Positions 33,486-42,479 of a stretch of 63,905 nucleotides of DNA are shown one piece after another. The DNA is taken from NCBI GenBank assembly GCA_001897995.1, contig MKRV01000301.1:1-63905 (forward strand), written 5' to 3'. The position numbers and the translations under genes are program-made. This DNA comes from Alphaproteobacteria bacterium 65-37 (GTDB lineage Bacteria; Pseudomonadota; Alphaproteobacteria; Reyranellales; Reyranellaceae). The first letter of the stretch is position 1. Each line of letters begins with the position of its first letter. The notes beneath the pieces were generated by a model. It was not told where the DNA came from, made no database searches, and worked only from the letters and a program-made list of their open reading frames with translations.

Positions 33486-34088
33486 TCAGGTCTTTTTGCT
33501 CTGGCCGATCTTGGACTCGGTGCCATTGAGCAGCCGGGCGATGTTCTCATGGTGGCGCACCCAGACCAGCGGCACCAGCAGGGTCAGCAGCCAGGCCGCG
33601 TGATGGTCGGTTAAAAACCAGGCGGCGATGGCTGCGACCACGACGCTGATCAAAGCGGCCAGTGAGGAGTATCGAAAAGCTGCGGCCATCAGCAGCCAGG
33701 TCCCGCAGGCGATGGCGCCGACGGGCCAGGAGAGGCCCCACATGATGCCGAGGGTGGTGGCGACACCCTTGCCGCCCTTGAAGCCCAGCCAGACCGGGAA
33801 CATGTGGCCGATTACGGCGCCCGCGGCGGCGCCAACGGCCATCAGTTGTCCGACCTGGTCGGCGATCAGGACGGCGACCACACCCTTCAGCGCATCGAGC
33901 AGCAAGGTTGCCGCAGCCAGGCCCTTGTGCCCGGTGCGCAGCACGTTGGTGGCGCCGATATTGCCGGATCCCACTTTGCGGATGTCGCCCAGGCCCGCCG
34001 CGCGCGTCAGCAGCAGGCCGAAGGGAATCGAGCCCAGGAGATAGCCGAGCAGGAACGGCCCCAGCAGCAGGATCAACGTCGAGATCAT
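33486..34088 (-). CDS. plsY: Acyl-phosphate:glycerol-3-phosphate acyltransferase
   Basis: A 200-residue inner-membrane acyltransferase for the first step of phospholipid synthesis, using acyl-phosphate made by PlsX. The three conserved loops are present: LGSIPFGLLLTR, then GSGNIGATNVLR (substrate loop), GFKGGKGVATTLG (second Gly-rich loop) and a third near VRHHENIARLLNGTE. About five membrane segments. It ends SKIGQSKKT. In related genomes it sits next to dprA; here the transporter genes follow it. Confidence 0.96.
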   Translation of the reverse strand: MISTLILLLGPFLLGYLLGSIPFGLLLTRAAGLGDIRKVGSGNIGATNVLRTGHKGLAAATLLLDALKGVVAVLIADQVGQLMAVGAAAGAVIGHMFPVWLGFKGGKGVATTLGIMWGLSWPVGAIACGTWLLMAAAFRYSSLAALISVVVAAIAAWFLTDHHAAWLLTLLVPLVWVRHHENIARLLNGTESKIGQSKKT

Positions 34089-34097
34089 CGCGACGGC

Positions 34098-34943
34098 CTA
34101 GGGGCGCATCACTCGGCAGTTGGTCGAATCGACATAGGTCGTGGTCGGCGGTCCGATCAGTTCCGTGGTGATCTGCTCGCCCGGCTGAATCGTGACCGGG
34201 CCGAGATAGGCATCCTCCAGCGAACGGCCGCCGTTCATGAAGGTGCAAACCGCCTGGGTCTCGACCGGCCGCTGGGTGTTGGAGGACAAGGTGACGGTGA
34301 CCTGCCAGTAGCGCGTCGGCCCGTAGGTCAGGTTGTTGGCGCCGAGGGTCACCAGCGGCTGCGGCGTCGAGGAATACGGGATCGGGCGTTGCCCGGTGCG
34401 ACGCAGTTGCGGCTGCGGCTTCGGCCCGGTGCTTTCGCCCGGCCGGTAAGTCGAGTTTCGGGGGTCGAAGGCTGCGTCCGGATCATAGCCGCGACTGGCC
34501 GACGAGTCGGTCGTCGGGCCGGAACTGCCGAGCGTGGCGGTGCCGCCGCCGGGCACGCCCAATGGTTGGGGCGCGAGGGGCTGCGGCGTGAGGGGCTGGG
34601 ACGTGAGCGGCGCCGAGCTGATCGACGAGCCAGTGGTTCCGCCTCCCATCGTGCTTCCCAGGGTGCCTGCTGTACTGGGCGGAATAGGCGTGGGTGTCGG
34701 TGCTGGTGCAGGAGCCGGGTTGGCCTGCAACGGGGTCGGCGACCGGGCCGGTGCCTGCACGCCGCCGATCTGCGTTTGCAGGCGATCGAAGCAGGCAAGT
34801 CGCGCCTGGGTCTCGGTGATCTCGCTGCAGATCTGGATATGCCGGGTCAGCGCGTCGAGCAGATCGTCGCGCGATTGTGCACTGGCGGTGCCGGCGAGCG
34901 CGATCGTTGCGACGCCAAGTGAAAGTGACTGCCGGAGTATCAT
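34098..34943 (-). CDS. Exported protein with Pro-rich repeat linker, function unknown
   Basis: A 281-residue protein. It has a signal peptide (MILRQSLSLGVATIALAGTASAQS), then a short helical domain with two Cys (IQICSEITETQARLACFDRL, residues 33-52) resembling the N-terminal part of type VI or peptidoglycan-associated small proteins, then a long low-complexity linker. The linker holds the short repeat TSQPLTPQPLAPQPLG near 120-135. A beta-rich C-terminal domain follows (YWQVTVTLSSNTQRP, CTFMNGGRSLEDAYLGPV) with a final Cys. I chose ATG at 34943 for the signal peptide. It sits between the pyrC-like gene and plsY, 9 bp before the latter. Confidence 0.72.
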   Translation of the reverse strand: MILRQSLSLGVATIALAGTASAQSRDDLLDALTRHIQICSEITETQARLACFDRLQTQIGGVQAPARSPTPLQANPAPAPAPTPTPIPPSTAGTLGSTMGGGTTGSSISSAPLTSQPLTPQPLAPQPLGVPGGGTATLGSSGPTTDSSASRGYDPDAAFDPRNSTYRPGESTGPKPQPQLRRTGQRPIPYSSTPQPLVTLGANNLTYGPTRYWQVTVTLSSNTQRPVETQAVCTFMNGGRSLEDAYLGPVTIQPGEQITTELIGPPTTTYVDSTNCRVMRP

Positions 34944-35035
34944 CCAGTTCCCCGTTACGAAGAGACGCGCGACCATATCAGACGAAATGGCCGTTTGGAG
35001 GCAGCAATTGCGCGAGCCGTGTGAAGGTTCGTCGG

Positions 35036-36385
35036 TCAGGCCGCGGCCGCGGACACTGCAAACCCATCGTCACGATAGATGGTACGGCCGCCGACGATGG
35101 TGGCCATCACGCGACCTTGCACCGGCCGCTCGTCGAACGGCGTGTTCTTGGTTTTGCTCCACAGCTCGTAGCGATCGACCTTCCAGGCATGGTCGGCATC
35201 GAACACCACGAGATCGGCCGGCGCGCCCTTGGCCAACCTGCCGCCCGGCAGGCCGAACAATGCGGCCGGCATGCTCGACAGGCGCTGGAACAGTCGCGGC
35301 AGGGTGAGATGGCCGTTGTGCACCAGCTCGAGCGATATCGGCAGCAGGGTCTCGAGTCCGACGCCGCCCGGCTCGGCCTGGGCAAAGGGAACGCGCTTGC
35401 TGTCCTGGTCCTGCGGGCGGTGGTCGGACACGATCGCGTCGATCGTGCCGTCCTTCAGGCCCTCGACGACCGCCTGGCGATCCTTCTCCGCTCTGAGCGG
35501 CGGCACCAGCTTGCCGAAGGTGCGGTAGTCGCCGACAGCCAGGTCGTTCAGCGCGAAGTAGGGCGCGGCGGTATCGCAGGTGATCTTGAGGCCGCGCGCC
35601 TTGGCGGCGGCGATCGCCGCCACCGATTCGGCGGTCGAGATCTTGGCGAGGTGCAGGCGGCCGCCGGTCATTTCGGCGAGGCGGATGTCGCGCTCCACCA
35701 TCATCACCTCGGCGAGCGGCGGGTTGCCGGAAAGGCCGAGCCGCGTCGCCATCTCACCGCTGGTCATGTGGCCGCCCGACAACGTGGGCTCCTGCGGCAG
35801 GTGCACGATCAGCGCGTCGAAGGCCTTGGCATAGTAGAGCGCGCGGCGCATGACCTGCGCATTGGCCACGGCATGGTCGGCGTCGGTGAAGGCAACGGCG
35901 CCGGCCTCTGCCAGCAATCCGATCTCGGCCAGTTCCTTGCCCTCGAGGCCCACGGTCAGTGCGCCGTAGGCGTACATGTTCACCAGCTTGATCTGGCGGG
36001 CGCGGCGCGCCACGAACTCGATCAGCGAGGCGTCGTCGAAGGGCGGCTCGTTGTCGGGCAGCAGCACCATCGAGGTGATGCCGCCCACCGCCGCTGCCGC
36101 GCCGGCGCTTTCCAGCGTCTCCTTGTGCTCTTCGCCCGGTTCGCCGGTATGGACGCGCGTGTCGACGATGCCCGGCGCCAGGCAGAGACCGCGGCAATCG
36201 ATCGATTCGATGCCGTAGGGCGCGCCCGAGGCGAAGAGGTTGGGCCCGAAATCGGCGATCTTGCCGTCGCTGATCAGGACGGCGCCGCGATACTCGGCGT
36301 CGCCGCCGGGATCGACGATGCGGGCGTTGATGTAGGCAGTGGAGCCGGCGTGCGGCGGCGCGGACTTATGAATGCTGCCGCTCAT
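35036..36385 (-). CDS. pyrC: Dihydroorotase-like protein with degraded metal site (PyrC', ATCase partner)
   Basis: A 449-residue amidohydrolase-fold protein paired with pyrB. The usual metal motif D-x-H-x-H-LREPG reads [10 protein letters not shown] (residues 75-84), so the first His is Arg77. The HCED region reads VHLPQEP (194-200), the second His region reads [12 protein letters not shown] (244-255), and the PHHL segment reads [14 protein letters not shown] near 320 is kept. This pattern is that of non-catalytic dihydroorotase-like subunits (PyrC', as in Pseudomonas) that serve to assemble the aspartate transcarbamoylase complex. A working dihydroorotase should be encoded elsewhere. ATGA overlap with pyrB supports one complex. 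Confidence 0.88.
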   Translation of the reverse strand: MSGSIHKSAPPHAGSTAYINARIVDPGGDAEYRGAVLISDGKIADFGPNLFASGAPYGIESIDCRGLCLAPGIVDTRVHTGEPGEEHKETLESAGAAAAVGGITSMVLLPDNEPPFDDASLIEFVARRARQIKLVNMYAYGALTVGLEGKELAEIGLLAEAGAVAFTDADHAVANAQVMRRALYYAKAFDALIVHLPQEPTLSGGHMTSGEMATRLGLSGNPPLAEVMMVERDIRLAEMTGGRLHLAKISTAESVAAIAAAKARGLKITCDTAAPYFALNDLAVGDYRTFGKLVPPLRAEKDRQAVVEGLKDGTIDAIVSDHRPQDQDSKRVPFAQAEPGGVGLETLLPISLELVHNGHLTLPRLFQRLSSMPAALFGLPGGRLAKGAPADLVVFDADHAWKVDRYELWSKTKNTPFDERPVQGRVMATIVGGRTIYRDDGFAVSAAAA

Positions 36386-37347
36386 GCCACGGCTCCGATC
36401 TGGTTGCGCTGGCCGCCGATCAGCGCCTCGAGGCAGGCCATGCGCACGGCCACGCCCATCTCGACCTGCTCGTGGATGACGCTGCGGTCGAGGTCGTCGG
36501 CCACTTCGGAGTCGATCTCGACGCCGCGATTCATCGGGCCGGGATGCATGATCAAGGCGTCGGGCTTGGCGACCTTCAGCTTTTCGTGGTCGAGGCCGAA
36601 GAACCGGAAGTATTCGCTGATCGACGGCACGAACGAGCCCTGCATGCGCTCGGTCTGCAGGCGCAGCATCATCACGATATCGACGTCCTTGAGACCGGTC
36701 TTCATGTTGTAATGGACTTCGACGCCCATGCGGTCGACGTCGGTCGGCATCAGGGTGGGAGGGCCGACGACACGGACCCTGGCGCCCATGATCTGAAAGA
36801 GATGGATGTTGGAGCGCGCCACTCGGCTGTGCAGGATGTCGCCGCAGATCGCCACTTCAAGTCCCTGCAGGCTGCCGCGTCGTCGTCGGATGGTCAGGCC
36901 GTCGAGCAGCGCCTGGGTCGGATGCTCATGCTGGCCGTCGCCAGCGTTGATGACGGCGCAGTTGACCTTCTGCGACAGGAGATTGACGGCGCCCGATTCG
37001 TTGTGGCGCACGACGATGGCGTCGGGGCGCATGGCGTTCAAGGTCATCGCCGTGTCGAGCAAGGTCTCGCCTTTGCGCACGGACGAGGTGGCAACGTCCA
37101 TGTTGATGACGTCGGCACCCAGCCGCTTGGCCGCGACCTCGAAGCTGGTGCGCGTGCGCGTCGAATTCTCGAAGAACAGGTTGATGACGGTTCGGCCCGA
37201 CAGCACGTCGCGCCGCTTGTCGATCGACTTGTTCTGATCGATGTAATTTTCAGAAAGGTCGAGCAAGCCCGAAATCGTTTCAGGCGACAGACCTTCAATG
37301 CCGAGAAGATGGGGCAACCTCGGCACGCCCGCGCGTTTCTTTGTCAC
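36382..37347 (-). CDS. pyrB: Aspartate carbamoyltransferase catalytic subunit
   Basis: A 321-residue enzyme making carbamoyl-aspartate, the committed step of pyrimidine synthesis. The carbamoyl-phosphate loop is [15 protein letters not shown] near residue 57, followed by [12 protein letters not shown], the HPTQALLDG motif, and the C-terminal [12 protein letters not shown]. All key residues are intact. It is the first gene of the minus-strand housekeeping block and overlaps the pyrC-like gene by 4 bp. There is no pyrI regulatory gene nearby, consistent with the PyrB/PyrC' type of complex. Confidence 0.97.
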   Translation of the reverse strand: MTKKRAGVPRLPHLLGIEGLSPETISGLLDLSENYIDQNKSIDKRRDVLSGRTVINLFFENSTRTRTSFEVAAKRLGADVINMDVATSSVRKGETLLDTAMTLNAMRPDAIVVRHNESGAVNLLSQKVNCAVINAGDGQHEHPTQALLDGLTIRRRRGSLQGLEVAICGDILHSRVARSNIHLFQIMGARVRVVGPPTLMPTDVDRMGVEVHYNMKTGLKDVDIVMMLRLQTERMQGSFVPSISEYFRFFGLDHEKLKVAKPDALIMHPGPMNRGVEIDSEVADDLDRSVIHEQVEMGVAVRMACLEALIGGQRNQIGAVA

Positions 37348-37430
37348 TAAAGCGCGACGTTAAGCACGCGCGCGCTGGCCTCGCAAGGCGGCGTTTTGGT
37401 GGATAAGCCTTCGGGCCGCAGCGCGGTCGG

Positions 37431-37970
37431 TCAGTCGAGCCGGATCTCGGTGCAGCGGCACACTTCGGCGGGACCGTTGGGGGCCATGAAATCGGCCCAG
37501 ATCGCGTTGTGATGCTCGATGATCTTCACCGCCGGCAGGTGCGGGCGGTCGGCGGTCGTATGCCCGTCGGAGGGGGCGGTCGTGCGGTAGCCGCGCGCCA
37601 GCGCGCTGCGCACTGTCGTGTCGACGCAATAGTCCGTTGCACAGCCCATGATGATCAGCCGATCGATTCCCTTGGCGCGCAGCACAGCCTCGAGCCTGGT
37701 CTGCAAGAAGGCATCGCAGGAGGTCTTGCGGACGATTGCGTCGTCCGGCCGCACGTCGATGTCGGGCAGGAAGCGCCAGCCCGGGAGCTCGGGCTGATGC
37801 GGATCGCCCGGCGGGCCGTCTTGCTGGACGTGGATGACGATGCCGCCCTTGTCGCGCACCGCGGCGGCCAGCGTGTTGATACGCTGCACGAGACCGGCGG
37901 CATCGTGACGGGGCGCCGCCGCCGTGAACGATCCCTGCTGCATGTCGATGACGATCAGGGCGTTGCTCAT
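37431..37970 (-). CDS. Cysteine hydrolase (isochorismatase superfamily)
   Basis: A 179-residue hydrolase with a complete catalytic triad: Asp9 (IVIDMQQ), Lys82 (VRKTSCDAF) and Cys115 (GCATDYCVDTTVR). It resembles nicotinamidase-like or ureidoacrylate-hydrolase-like amidases; the substrate is unknown. The start ATG at 37970 overlaps the stop of the HTH-citrate synthase gene by 4 bp, so the two are cotranscribed and coupled. It ends in a Cys-containing tail (EVCRCTEIRLD). Confidence 0.88.
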   Translation of the reverse strand: MSNALIVIDMQQGSFTAAAPRHDAAGLVQRINTLAAAVRDKGGIVIHVQQDGPPGDPHQPELPGWRFLPDIDVRPDDAIVRKTSCDAFLQTRLEAVLRAKGIDRLIIMGCATDYCVDTTVRSALARGYRTTAPSDGHTTADRPHLPAVKIIEHHNAIWADFMAPNGPAEVCRCTEIRLD

Positions 37971-39187
37971 CTCGCGCTCGGCGCTGGTGTGGATCTCGGA
38001 CCTGTATAGCGCGCCCGTGGACGAATGACAGAACCGTGCGTTGCCTGTTCGATGGCATGCGCGATCCAGCCGACCGTGCGCCCGAGAAGGAACAGGGCCA
38101 ATGCGGAATCCTTCGGCAGGCCGAGGGCGCGTTCGAGCGTGACCGTCGCGAAGTCGACGGTCGGCTTGCGATCGATCTGGCGCTCCGCCGCCGCGCCGAC
38201 CTGGTCGGCGAACGCAAGCTCCGGCGACGTCGGCAGGCGCTCGCGCAGCATGGCGAGCAGGGTGACGGCGCGGATATCGCCATCGGGATAGAGCGGATGG
38301 CCGAAGCCCGGGATGTAGATCCGTTCGCGCACGCGCCGCGCCAGTTCCGCGTCGATGTCGCTTACCTCGCGGAGGTCGGCGAACAGGCCGGCCACGCGGC
38401 GGGTGAGGCCACCATGGCGCGGGCCGTTGATCGCCACCAGCCCGGCCATGGTCGAGGCGTAGAGATTGGCGCCGGTCGAGGCGACGACGCGGGCGGCGAA
38501 GGTCGAGGCATTGAATTCGTGATCGGCCGACAGCACCAGCGCGGCGCGCAGCAGCGGCGCGAGGACGGCCGGCACGTTCCAGGCATCGGCAAGCTGCTCG
38601 TGCACCGGCCGGTCGGAGAGGGGGTGCGAGGTCACGGCCGCGGCGAGCAGGCGTACGATGCGCGCGCCGGTTTCGAGCATGGCGTCGCGGTCCTCGACCC
38701 AGCTCGGATGATCCCAGCGCGCGGCGGCCGGCAGCAGCACCAGGCAGCTATCGACCGGCGGCAGGGCCGCGGCCGCCTGCCAGGCGCCGCGCAGAGCCGC
38801 CGACATCGGCGGCAGGTTCCTCGCCGCAAACGGCCGTTCGTCGCAGTCCCACAGGATCTGGGCGACCTGCTCCAGCGACGCCGTGCGGGCCAACAGCGTG
38901 GCGTCCTGGCCGCGATAATAAAGGTGACCGTTCTCGATCAGGGTCAGGGCCGACTCGAGCACCGGCGTGCCGAAGTCGAGGGCGTTGGCAGCGATCGATT
39001 CGGCCTTGCGGCCGACGTCGCGGCGGCGCTTGAGGCGGGCGACATCGTCGGCGCGATAGCGGCGCTCACGCTGCCCGGTGCTGCCCTCGGAGCGCAGCAG
39101 GCCGCGGCTCACGTAGGCGTAAAGGGTCGCTGCCGAGACGCCCAGCCGCTCGGCCGCTTCCTTGGAATTCAACCATTCCGTTGCCAT
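37967..39187 (-). CDS. Citrate synthase-family protein with N-terminal helix-turn-helix
   Basis: A 406-residue fusion. Residues 1-55 form a MerR/excisionase-type helix-turn-helix (LNSKEAAERLGVSAATLYAY, then a basic wing and RYRADDVARLKRRRD). The rest is a citrate synthase fold with all active-site residues: His223 (DHEFNAST), His258 (GPRHGGL), His297 (GFGHPLY) and Asp345 (TVDFATV). It could therefore be an enzyme, a metabolite-sensing regulator, or both. It is divergent from a second citrate synthase at 39271 over an 83-bp spacer with AT-rich palindromes, and is followed by a coupled cysteine hydrolase gene. Confidence 0.9.
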   Translation of the reverse strand: MATEWLNSKEAAERLGVSAATLYAYVSRGLLRSEGSTGQRERRYRADDVARLKRRRDVGRKAESIAANALDFGTPVLESALTLIENGHLYYRGQDATLLARTASLEQVAQILWDCDERPFAARNLPPMSAALRGAWQAAAALPPVDSCLVLLPAAARWDHPSWVEDRDAMLETGARIVRLLAAAVTSHPLSDRPVHEQLADAWNVPAVLAPLLRAALVLSADHEFNASTFAARVVASTGANLYASTMAGLVAINGPRHGGLTRRVAGLFADLREVSDIDAELARRVRERIYIPGFGHPLYPDGDIRAVTLLAMLRERLPTSPELAFADQVGAAAERQIDRKPTVDFATVTLERALGLPKDSALALFLLGRTVGWIAHAIEQATHGSVIRPRARYTGPRSTPAPSAR

Positions 39188-39195
39188 GTCTTATT

Positions 39196-39225
39196 ATTGA
39201 TCATTTCAATCAATATTGACAATAT
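39196..39225. promoter_or_regulatory. Two adjacent AT-rich palindromes between the citrate synthase genes
   Basis: ATTGAT-N7-ATCAAT (39196-39214) is followed by ATATTG-A-CAATAT (39213-39225). Both are perfect inverted repeats and share two bases. They lie between divergent starts and the second covers the -35 box of the plus-strand promoter, so they are likely operators, probably for the HTH-citrate synthase. Confidence 0.65.
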
Positions 39226-39244
39226 ATGTATGCGGCCGAATCTT
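39216..39244 (+). promoter_or_regulatory. Probable promoter of the citrate synthase gene at 39271
   Basis: TTGACA (39216-39221) is a perfect -35 box; AATCTT (39239-39244) at 17-bp spacing is a weak -10. The start codon is 27 bp further on. The -35 box lies inside the second palindrome of the spacer. Confidence 0.5.
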
Positions 39245-39270
39245 CAAGGCGAACAGCCAAGGGGATCGTC

Positions 39271-40353
39271 ATGCTGCAGACACCGGTGAATAGCGGCCTG
39301 GATGGCATCATCGCCGCCGATACGCTGATGAGTGAAGTCGACGGTGAGGCCGGCCGTCTGATCGTGCGCGGCCATGCCATCGAGGACCTGGCCTCGCGGA
39401 CCGGCTTCGAGGGCGTCGCGGCGCTGCTCTGGACCGACTTCGCCCAGGGCGGCGGTGACGAGGGCGCCGTGCGGCAGGGGCTGGCCACGGCCAGGGTCCG
39501 TGCCTTCGCCGAGGTGCCGAAGCTGATCGCGGCCGCCAAGGGGCTGACGCCTGTCGAGGGATTGCGGGTCGGGCTCGGCATGCTGGCCGATTCCGAGCCG
39601 ATGCCGCACCACTATCTGGTCTGCGGCGCGCTGCCGGTCTTCCTGGCGGCGCTGTTGCGGGCGGCAGAGGGCAAAGCTGCCCTGGCGCCAGACCCCGCCC
39701 TGACCACGGCTCAGGACCTGCTGCGCATGCTGCGCGGTCGACGCGCCGATCCGGCATTCGAGAAGGGCCTCGACACCTACTTGGCGACCGTCGCTGACCA
39801 CGGCTTCAACGCCTCGACCTTCACGGCGCGCGTCGTAGCTTCGACCCGCGCCGGGTTGATTTCGTCGGTGCTGGCGGCGCTCTGTGCCCTGAAGGGGCCG
39901 CTGCATGGCGGTGCGCCGGGCCCGGTGCTCGACATGTTCGACGAGATCGGCACGCCCGAGCGCGCCGGTGCCTGGCTCGACGATGCCTTCGCCAAGGGCG
40001 CGCGCCTCATGGGCTTCGGGCATCGCATCTACAAGGTGCGTGACCCGCGCGCCGACGTCTTGAAGAACACGGTGGCGACCCTGCCGCAGACAGCAGGCCG
40101 GCTGGCCTTCGCAGTCGAAGTCGAGAGGAGCGCCATCGCGGCGCTGCGCAAGCACAAACCCGGCCAGCGCCTCGACACCAACGTCGAATTCTACACGGCT
40201 TTGCTGCTCGAGGCGCTCGAAGTGCCGCGCAGCGCCTTCACTGCCTTGTTCGCCGTCGGCCGCGCCGCCGGCTGGTGTGCCCACATCTTCGAGCAGGAGA
40301 AGGGCGGCCGCCTCATCCGGCCACAGTCGAACTATGTCGGACCGCGGCCCTGA
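39271..40353 (+). CDS. Citrate/2-methylcitrate synthase, CitA-like
   Basis: A 360-residue citrate synthase-fold enzyme that would join acetyl-CoA or propionyl-CoA to oxaloacetate. Active-site His residues are present: His177 (DHGFNASTF), His212 (GPLHGGAPG) and His251 (MGFGHRIYKVRDPRAD). The catalytic Asp position reads NVEFYTALL, so Glu306 replaces Asp; the same change occurs in some short citrate synthases such as mycobacterial CitA. The end GWCAHIFEQEKGGRLIRPQ also fits that group. ATG at 39271 follows AAGGGGA. It is divergent from the HTH-citrate synthase and overlaps the DUF2332 gene. Confidence 0.9.
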   Translation: MLQTPVNSGLDGIIAADTLMSEVDGEAGRLIVRGHAIEDLASRTGFEGVAALLWTDFAQGGGDEGAVRQGLATARVRAFAEVPKLIAAAKGLTPVEGLRVGLGMLADSEPMPHHYLVCGALPVFLAALLRAAEGKAALAPDPALTTAQDLLRMLRGRRADPAFEKGLDTYLATVADHGFNASTFTARVVASTRAGLISSVLAALCALKGPLHGGAPGPVLDMFDEIGTPERAGAWLDDAFAKGARLMGFGHRIYKVRDPRADVLKNTVATLPQTAGRLAFAVEVERSAIAALRKHKPGQRLDTNVEFYTALLLEALEVPRSAFTALFAVGRAAGWCAHIFEQEKGGRLIRPQSNYVGPRP

Positions 40354-41323
40354 CGCTGCGGCGTTCGCTGACACGGCCCGTCAGTACCGACACTTCGCCG
40401 AACGGGAGGCGCGCGGACGCTCGCCTCTCTACGAGGCGCTCGCGACGGTAGTCGCGAGCGACCTCGAAGTCCTGGCCTTCCTGCAGACCTTGCCGCCGGC
40501 CAAACGACAGCCCAACCTGCTGCTTGCAGCCGTGCGGCATCTCTTCGGCACGCCAACCGACGGACAAGACTTCCGCCGCCGACTGATGAGCGGCCTCGCG
40601 GCGGTGAAGCGGCTGATGATGGAGCGCTCCACTCAGACCAACGAGCCGGCGCGCTGTGCGACGCTGTTGCCGGTGCTGGCAAGACTGCCGCAGCCTTTGG
40701 CCTTGATCGAAGTGGGAGCGTCGGCCGGCCTGTGTCTTCTACCTGACCTCTACGGCTACGATTACGGACGCGTGCGGATTGCTGCCGAGGGTACGGCGGC
40801 GCCCGTCTTCCCCTGTATCGCCAACGCCGCGACGCCATTGCCGGCCACCCCGCCGCAGGTTGCCTGGCGTGCTGGCCTCGATCTCCATCTGGTCGATGCC
40901 ATCGACCCTCAGAAGCGGACATGGCTCGAAAGCCTGGTCTGGCCCGAGCAGACCGACCGCCTGACGCGTCTGCGAGCTGCTCTGGACGTCGCCTGCGCGA
41001 TGGCGCCTCGGATAATGGCCGGAGATCTCCGCACCGATCTTGCTGCCCTCGCTGCGGAAGCGCCGCAACGGGCGACTCTCGTCATCTTCCATACGGCGGT
41101 GCTGTCCTATGTTGTCTCGCAGCAGGAGCGCGATGCATTTGCCGAGACGGCCCGGCGACTGGCGGGATGCTGGATCTCCAACGAAGCGCCTGCGGTCTTT
41201 CCCGACATTGCCGCTCGCGCGGGGCGCACCGCGCCGACCGGCCGCTTCCTTCTGTCGGTCGATGGCCTGCCGACCGCCTGGACGGATCCGCACGGCGCAG
41301 CGATCGATTGGATCGGTGCTTAG
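40334..41323 (+). CDS. DUF2332-family protein
   Basis: A 329-residue cytoplasmic protein of unknown function. The N-terminus (TARQYRHFAEREARGRSPLYE) and the central LIEVGASAGLCLLPDLYGYDYG are DUF2332 marks; the latter resembles an S-adenosylmethionine-binding Gly-rich loop, so a methyltransferase-like fold is possible. Near the end VIFHTAVLSYVVSQQERDAF is another conserved block. The ATG at 40334 lies 20 bp inside the end of the citrate synthase gene, so it is expressed with it. It converges with the minus-strand redox cluster, overlapping by 4 bp. Confidence 0.85.
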   Translation: MSDRGPDAAAFADTARQYRHFAEREARGRSPLYEALATVVASDLEVLAFLQTLPPAKRQPNLLLAAVRHLFGTPTDGQDFRRRLMSGLAAVKRLMMERSTQTNEPARCATLLPVLARLPQPLALIEVGASAGLCLLPDLYGYDYGRVRIAAEGTAAPVFPCIANAATPLPATPPQVAWRAGLDLHLVDAIDPQKRTWLESLVWPEQTDRLTRLRAALDVACAMAPRIMAGDLRTDLAALAAEAPQRATLVIFHTAVLSYVVSQQERDAFAETARRLAGCWISNEAPAVFPDIAARAGRTAPTGRFLLSVDGLPTAWTDPHGAAIDWIGA

Positions 41324-41886
41324 CGCGCCTTTACGGCACTGCCGCGCCAAGTGCGCGCTCGGGTACCTGCGGCATCGAACACCCAGAGGATCACGTCGGC
41401 ACCCGCCGGCGTGAAGTTGGCCGTGAAGTGGCGGCGCCAGAAGCTGCCGTCGGCATGGGCGAAAAGCGCTTCGGTGGAAAGCTGATTGGGCCGCACGGTC
41501 AGGTTGGCCGAGCGCGGAGCGGGCCGCGCGTCGGCCGAGGTCAGCAGGGCGACGCCATCGACCAGCAGGCCGAACCGCAGGGTCTCGCCCCGCTCGGCGG
41601 TCTGCATCGGCCCGCCATCGATGCGCAGCCACACCATGCCGCCACCTTCCGTGGCGCCGACCGCGAACTGGATGCCGAAGGGGGCGCGGTCGTCGAAATC
41701 GACATTGGGATTCTGTGGTGGCGGGACGATGTCTTCCAGCGGGATCGACCGATAGAAGCGCACTGCGCCGGTATAGGAACCGATCCAGCCTGGCCAGTCG
41801 GTCACCTGGGCGACTGCCGCGCGGCCGAACGTCGGGGCGACGAGAAACGCAGCGCCCGAAGTCAGCGCGCGCCGGCGGAGCATCAT
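41320..41886 (-). CDS. Exported protein of unknown function with Tat-like signal
   Basis: A 188-residue protein. The start MMLRRRALTSGAAFLVAPTF with a run of Arg before a modest hydrophobic stretch looks like a Tat-type signal, although the full S-RR-x-F-L-K motif is not there. The mature part is beta-rich and unrecognised (DWPGWIGSYTGAVRFYRSIP, then GGGMVWLRIDGGPMQ). Its ATG overlaps the YceI stop (ATGA), so it is the last gene of a four-gene coupled set with two YceI proteins and a cytochrome b561. Confidence 0.7.
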   Translation of the reverse strand: MMLRRRALTSGAAFLVAPTFGRAAVAQVTDWPGWIGSYTGAVRFYRSIPLEDIVPPPQNPNVDFDDRAPFGIQFAVGATEGGGMVWLRIDGGPMQTAERGETLRFGLLVDGVALLTSADARPAPRSANLTVRPNQLSTEALFAHADGSFWRRHFTANFTPAGADVILWVFDAAGTRARTWRGSAVKAR

Positions 41887-42479
41887 CGCGGGCGACTCGC
41901 CGTGACGTTGAGGTCGACGGCCACTTCGTTGGCGACCTGGCCGGTCGCGGCCCATTCGTTTTGGCCCACACCATAATCCAGGCGCTTCAGAACGATACGG
42001 CCCTTCGCCGAGGCCCGCAGCGTGCCGGGCCGGGACGGATCGTCGGCGATCGAGAGGGTGAACGGCAGCACGGCATCGCGCGTCACGTCGCGGATGGTGA
42101 GCTTGCCCTGCGCCTCGTAACGGTCGCCGCCCTTGGCGGTGACCGACGTGGCGACGAAGTGCGCTTCGGGGAATTTCTGGACGGCGAGGAAGTTCGGCCC
42201 CTTGAGCAGGGAGTCGACGTCGGTGTTGTTCGCTGTAACGGCGCGGGTGTCGATCTTGATGTCGATACGGGCAGCGGCAAGCGCTGCGGGATCGAGCATG
42301 ATCTCGCCGGTCCAGGTCGGGAACCGGCCGCTCACGATCGAGCCCACCTGAGTGACCGTGAAGGTGAGGGAGGACGTGCGCGCGTCGACCGCCCACGGAT
42401 CCTGCGGGCCCGCGAAGGCGGGACGGACGATCAGCAGGGCGACGAGCAGCACCCAGACGCGAAGAACGTAGCCGTTCAC
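41883..42479 (-). CDS. YceI-family lipocalin-like protein (downstream copy)
   Basis: A 198-residue exported protein. YceI proteins form a beta-barrel that binds polyisoprenoid or quinone-like lipids in the periplasm. A signal peptide (LRVWVLLVALLIVRPAFA) precedes WAVDARTSSLTFTVTQVGSIV, and FPEAHFVATSVTAKGGDRY and GKLTIRDVTRDAVLPF are the family blocks. The start is GTG at 42479 with GGAGG eight bases upstream, overlapping the cytochrome b561 stop as GTGA. The frame is open upstream but only through that gene. Confidence 0.88.
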   Translation of the reverse strand: MNGYVLRVWVLLVALLIVRPAFAGPQDPWAVDARTSSLTFTVTQVGSIVSGRFPTWTGEIMLDPAALAAARIDIKIDTRAVTANNTDVDSLLKGPNFLAVQKFPEAHFVATSVTAKGGDRYEAQGKLTIRDVTRDAVLPFTLSIADDPSRPGTLRASAKGRIVLKRLDYGVGQNEWAATGQVANEVAVDLNVTASRPR

